From assembly GCA_026992375.1 (NCBI GenBank), contig JALXAF010000141.1, forward strand, positions 1 through 24,534: a DNA stretch of 24,534 bases, in the 5' to 3' direction. Made by a program: the position numbers and the translations under genes. Under the pieces are notes generated by a model. It did no database searches. It had not been told where the DNA came from and saw nothing but the letters and a program-made list of their open reading frames with translations. The stretch comes from Anaerolineae bacterium (GTDB lineage: Bacteria; Chloroflexota; Anaerolineae; J102). Positions within the stretch are counted from its first letter, which is position 1; every line of letters begins with the position of its first letter. Positions 22,670 through 24,534 of the stretch are shown here, one piece after another.

Positions 22670-23353
22670 ATGATCATGAAAACGATAACGTCCCGTCTCC
22701 ATCCTCGCACCAGACAGTTTTTGTTGCTGACCCTGGCGGCCGGTTTGCCAGCGGGCCTGATCCTCTTCCGTATGCACTACACAGGCTCCATCGTCTTCGG
22801 TTTTCTGCTGTGGAACCTCTTTCTGGCCTGGCTGCCGCTGCTCTTCGCCTGGTTCGCCTTGCGGATCGCCCCCAAAAGCTGTCTGTTGGCCCTGCTCAGC
22901 GCCGCCGCCTGGCTGGCGTTTCTCCCCAACGCCCCCTATCTCATCACCGATATTGCACACCTGCGCCCCATGGGCGACATCCCTCACTTCTACGATGTCG
23001 TCATGTTCTTCAGCCTGGCCCTAACCGGGCTGGCGTTGGGATTCGCCTCGTTGGCCTGGATGCAGAAAGTTGTATGGGCGAAGCTGGGCGTCTGGCCCGC
23101 GCGGGCCTTTGCTGCAAGCATCATCGCCATGGCCAGCTTCGGCGTTTACATCGGGCGTTTTTTGCGCTGGAATAGCTGGGACATCATCACCAATCCCGGC
23201 CCGCTCTTCCTCGAGATCGCCCGCATCGTACATCACCCCCTGGCGCACCGGTCCATCTGGGCGCATGCGGCGCTGTTGACCCTCGCACTGCTCTTCGCCT
23301 ATGGACTGCCGCCCCTGCTATCCCACCAAGCGCCCTCTGGGAAGCCGTCTTGA
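22670..23353 (+). CDS. DUF1361 membrane protein
   Basis: The 227-residue protein has about six membrane helices and the DUF1361 features WNLFLAWLPLLFAW, LPNAPYLITDIAHL, YIGRFLRWNSWDIITNPG. Function is unknown. Starts at 22670 and 22676 (ATGATCATG) are both possible; neither has a clear Shine-Dalgarno. The region just upstream carries a dispersed repeat also found before tdk. It follows the DUF4173 gene on the same strand; co-occurrence suggests, but does not prove, a common membrane task. Confidence 0.85.
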   Translation: MIMKTITSRLHPRTRQFLLLTLAAGLPAGLILFRMHYTGSIVFGFLLWNLFLAWLPLLFAWFALRIAPKSCLLALLSAAAWLAFLPNAPYLITDIAHLRPMGDIPHFYDVVMFFSLALTGLALGFASLAWMQKVVWAKLGVWPARAFAASIIAMASFGVYIGRFLRWNSWDIITNPGPLFLEIARIVHHPLAHRSIWAHAALLTLALLFAYGLPPLLSHQAPSGKPS

Positions 23354-23425
23354 CATCACACCGCACCCTCCTGCTCCTTTTCTGCTGGCCGCCATCATTT
23401 TCACCGCCGCCAGCAATCTTGAGCG

Positions 23426-23495
23426 AGACGCAAGAGCGCGTCTTTATGTGAACAACGCGCACATCCTCAGATAGAGCGTCCGTCCGACGACGCTC
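23426..23495. terminator. Two hairpins between convergent genes
   Basis: AGACGC/GCGTCT (23426-23431 with 23438-23443) is followed by TTAT on the plus strand. GAGCGTC/GACGCTC (23474-23480 with 23489-23495) overlaps the stop codon of the minus-strand gene. They may terminate transcription from both sides; T-runs are short. Confidence 0.4.
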
Positions 23496-23994
23496 AAGAG
23501 AGGAACAGTTCGGGCGCGGGCGTGGCGAAATTCGGCCCGCGATCCACCTCCCACGGATACACAATCCAGCGGTCGGTGACAGCGCCGTAAAAATCGGGCG
23601 TGCGATCGGGGAAGCGGGAGCGGGCGGGCTTGTAGTGCAGCACGCAGGTCGCTGCCTGACCGCCCGCGGCCTCCACCCGGCCCCGCACCGTGTTGATGGT
23701 GCGCCCGCTGTCCCACACGTCATCCACGATCAGCACCCGCCGCCCGCGCAGCAGCGCATCGCTGGGGAATTGCAGAAAGGTGGGCCAGGCCAGCTCCACG
23801 ATGTCGGGCGAGCGCGGAAACTCCACCGCGGCGATGAGCACATCCCGGATATCCAGCGCCTCGGCCAGAATGCCGCCCGGAATGATGCCCCCGCGGGTGA
23901 TGATGAGCAGGACGTCGAACTGACCCGCTATCTGGGGCAGCAGCACATCGGCCAGCATGTCCACATCTTGCCAGGTGAGGAATTCTTTTTCCAT
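23494..23994 (-). CDS. Type I phosphoribosyltransferase (xanthine/hypoxanthine-type)
   Basis: The 166-residue protein has the PRPP-binding motif VLIVDDVWDSGRTI (D91, D92, loop 96-99), a ring of small residues ITRGGIIPGGILA near 32-44, and a C-terminal YPWE typical of xanthine-guanine or hypoxanthine phosphoribosyltransferases. Substrate choice cannot be fixed from sequence. It would use PRPP from an enzyme such as the prs product. No strong promoter or Shine-Dalgarno is seen; the upstream side carries a heptad repeat. Confidence 0.85.
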   Translation of the reverse strand: MEKEFLTWQDVDMLADVLLPQIAGQFDVLLIITRGGIIPGGILAEALDIRDVLIAAVEFPRSPDIVELAWPTFLQFPSDALLRGRRVLIVDDVWDSGRTINTVRGRVEAAGGQAATCVLHYKPARSRFPDRTPDFYGAVTDRWIVYPWEVDRGPNFATPAPELFLS

Positions 23995-24028
23995 GTTTCG
24001 AAACAGGTGGCGATACAGACCACTGTGA

Positions 24029-24140
24029 GCAAACGTTCGTCAAACGTCAAACGTAAAACGTCATGCGGTCGCCAGCAGCGCAGCGCCTGACCATGAGCCA
24101 TGACCCCGTTACAGCAGGATGACGCTTGACGCTTCACGCC
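24029..24140. repeat. Heptad-periodic palindromic repeat (copy D)
   Basis: The left arm has 7-bp ACGTCAA-type units (about 24033-24063), the right arm TGACGCT-type units (24119-24137), imperfectly complementary around about 55 bases. ATGAGCCATGAC, TTACA and GGATGACG match copy C at 19462-19575. Confidence 0.75.
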
Positions 24141-24142
24141 CG

Positions 24143-24534
24143 CTACTTCAGATGCCCGGTCTTGATGGCGACGATGAGCTTGTTCTTCAGCGCCGTGAGG
24201 CCCTTGTCCTCGTCGTAATGGCTGGCGACCTCGTCCAAATCGGCGATGTGTTGCTGCAATTCAGCATCGCCGCGGTCCTTGCGCCGGGCCTCCCGATAAA
24301 GCTCCAGAGCCTGGTTCTGCTCGCCCTGCAGCCAGGCGACCAGGGCCAGATTGTAGCGGGCCCGCAGATAGGCGTCGTCCTTCTCCAGGCAGGTCGTCAG
24401 CGCCTGCTCCGCCTCCTCCAGCGAACCGTTCAGCAACTCCAGATAGCCGATGTTGTTGTAAACATCCGCTCGATCGGGATCGAGATCCAACAGGCGGACG
24501 AACGCGTCCCGGGCTTTTTTCACCTCATCATCCT
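24143..24534 (-). CDS. Tetratricopeptide repeat protein, C-terminal part
   Basis: The frame is open to the window edge, with DDE codons continuing before the GTG at 24523, so the N-terminus lies outside. About three TPR units are visible: ARDAFVRLLDLDPDRADVYN, then YLELLNGSLEEAEQALTTCL, and NLALVAWLQGEQNQALELYR, each with the A/G-Y/L-P pattern. TPRs mediate protein-protein contact; no catalytic domain is visible in this part. The end is lysine-rich (KNKLIVAIKTGHLK). Repeat copy D lies just past its stop. Confidence 0.85.
   Translation of the reverse strand, partial: DDEVKKARDAFVRLLDLDPDRADVYNNIGYLELLNGSLEEAEQALTTCLEKDDAYLRARYNLALVAWLQGEQNQALELYREARRKDRGDAELQQHIADLDEVASHYDEDKGLTALKNKLIVAIKTGHLK

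Overview
The window is a GC-rich, gene-dense chromosomal segment with housekeeping genes on both strands. The gene set points to the Chloroflexota (Anaerolineae-like or a relative). It includes a DksA/TraR–LspA–RluD run, a DUF2344 radical-SAM partner ahead of rplU–rpmA, L31 with a long charged tail, short HisG with HisZ, TrmFO, bactofilin, DUF4173/DUF1361 membrane proteins and a LysM plus 'sunset'-domain lipoprotein. This taxonomic call is inference from gene content; no rRNA is present to confirm it. There is no phage, transposase, integrase, tRNA or CRISPR array.

Layout. 1-2610 (+): end of a DUF2344 gene, then rplU, rpmA and rpmE (ribosome), a strong terminator, a repeat, and tdk. 2753-4652 (-): a dksA-like regulator, lspA, an intrinsic terminator, then rluD. 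4653-4945: promoter of that operon, a possible RNase P RNA relic and a palindromic repeat. 4946-7008 (-): an isoprenylcysteine-methyltransferase-like membrane protein followed by trmFO. 7322-10195 (+): a class A penicillin-binding protein and a LysM lipoprotein, a cell-wall pair. 10504-13407 (-): an MBL-fold hydrolase, then hisZ and hisG. 13635-14636 (+): argF. 15054-15485 (+): an OsmC family protein. 15714-17140 (-): prs and a bactofilin. 17261-20426 (-): a response regulator and its likely sensor kinase. 21009-23353 (+): two multi-membrane proteins of unknown function (DUF4173, DUF1361). 23494-24534 (-): a phosphoribosyltransferase and a partial TPR protein.

The genes are ordinary; the spaces between them are not. 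At least five families of short, non-coding, palindromic or 7/8-bp-periodic repeats occupy the intergenic gaps, most with two copies in this window. The most striking is a roughly 125-140 bp element after trmFO and after argF. Its two copies keep the same flank orientation, but the core between the inverted repeats is flipped. A second is a 322-bp element (20614-20935) with long terminal inverted repeats around five perfect hairpins; three of these look like tandem copies of one REP-type unit with covarying stems. Repeats also reach into genes: they supply the last codons and stop of trmFO and a possible alternative N-terminus for it.

Several promoters close to consensus can be read directly (rplU, dksA, prs, MBL hydrolase, ICMT-like gene, response regulator). 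The last two have a -10 hexamer ending exactly six bases before the ATG and no Shine-Dalgarno, as expected for leaderless transcripts. A stem-loop with a T-run starts just after the predicted rplU start site, and a terminator sits 23 bases before the rluD start codon; both could be attenuation devices.
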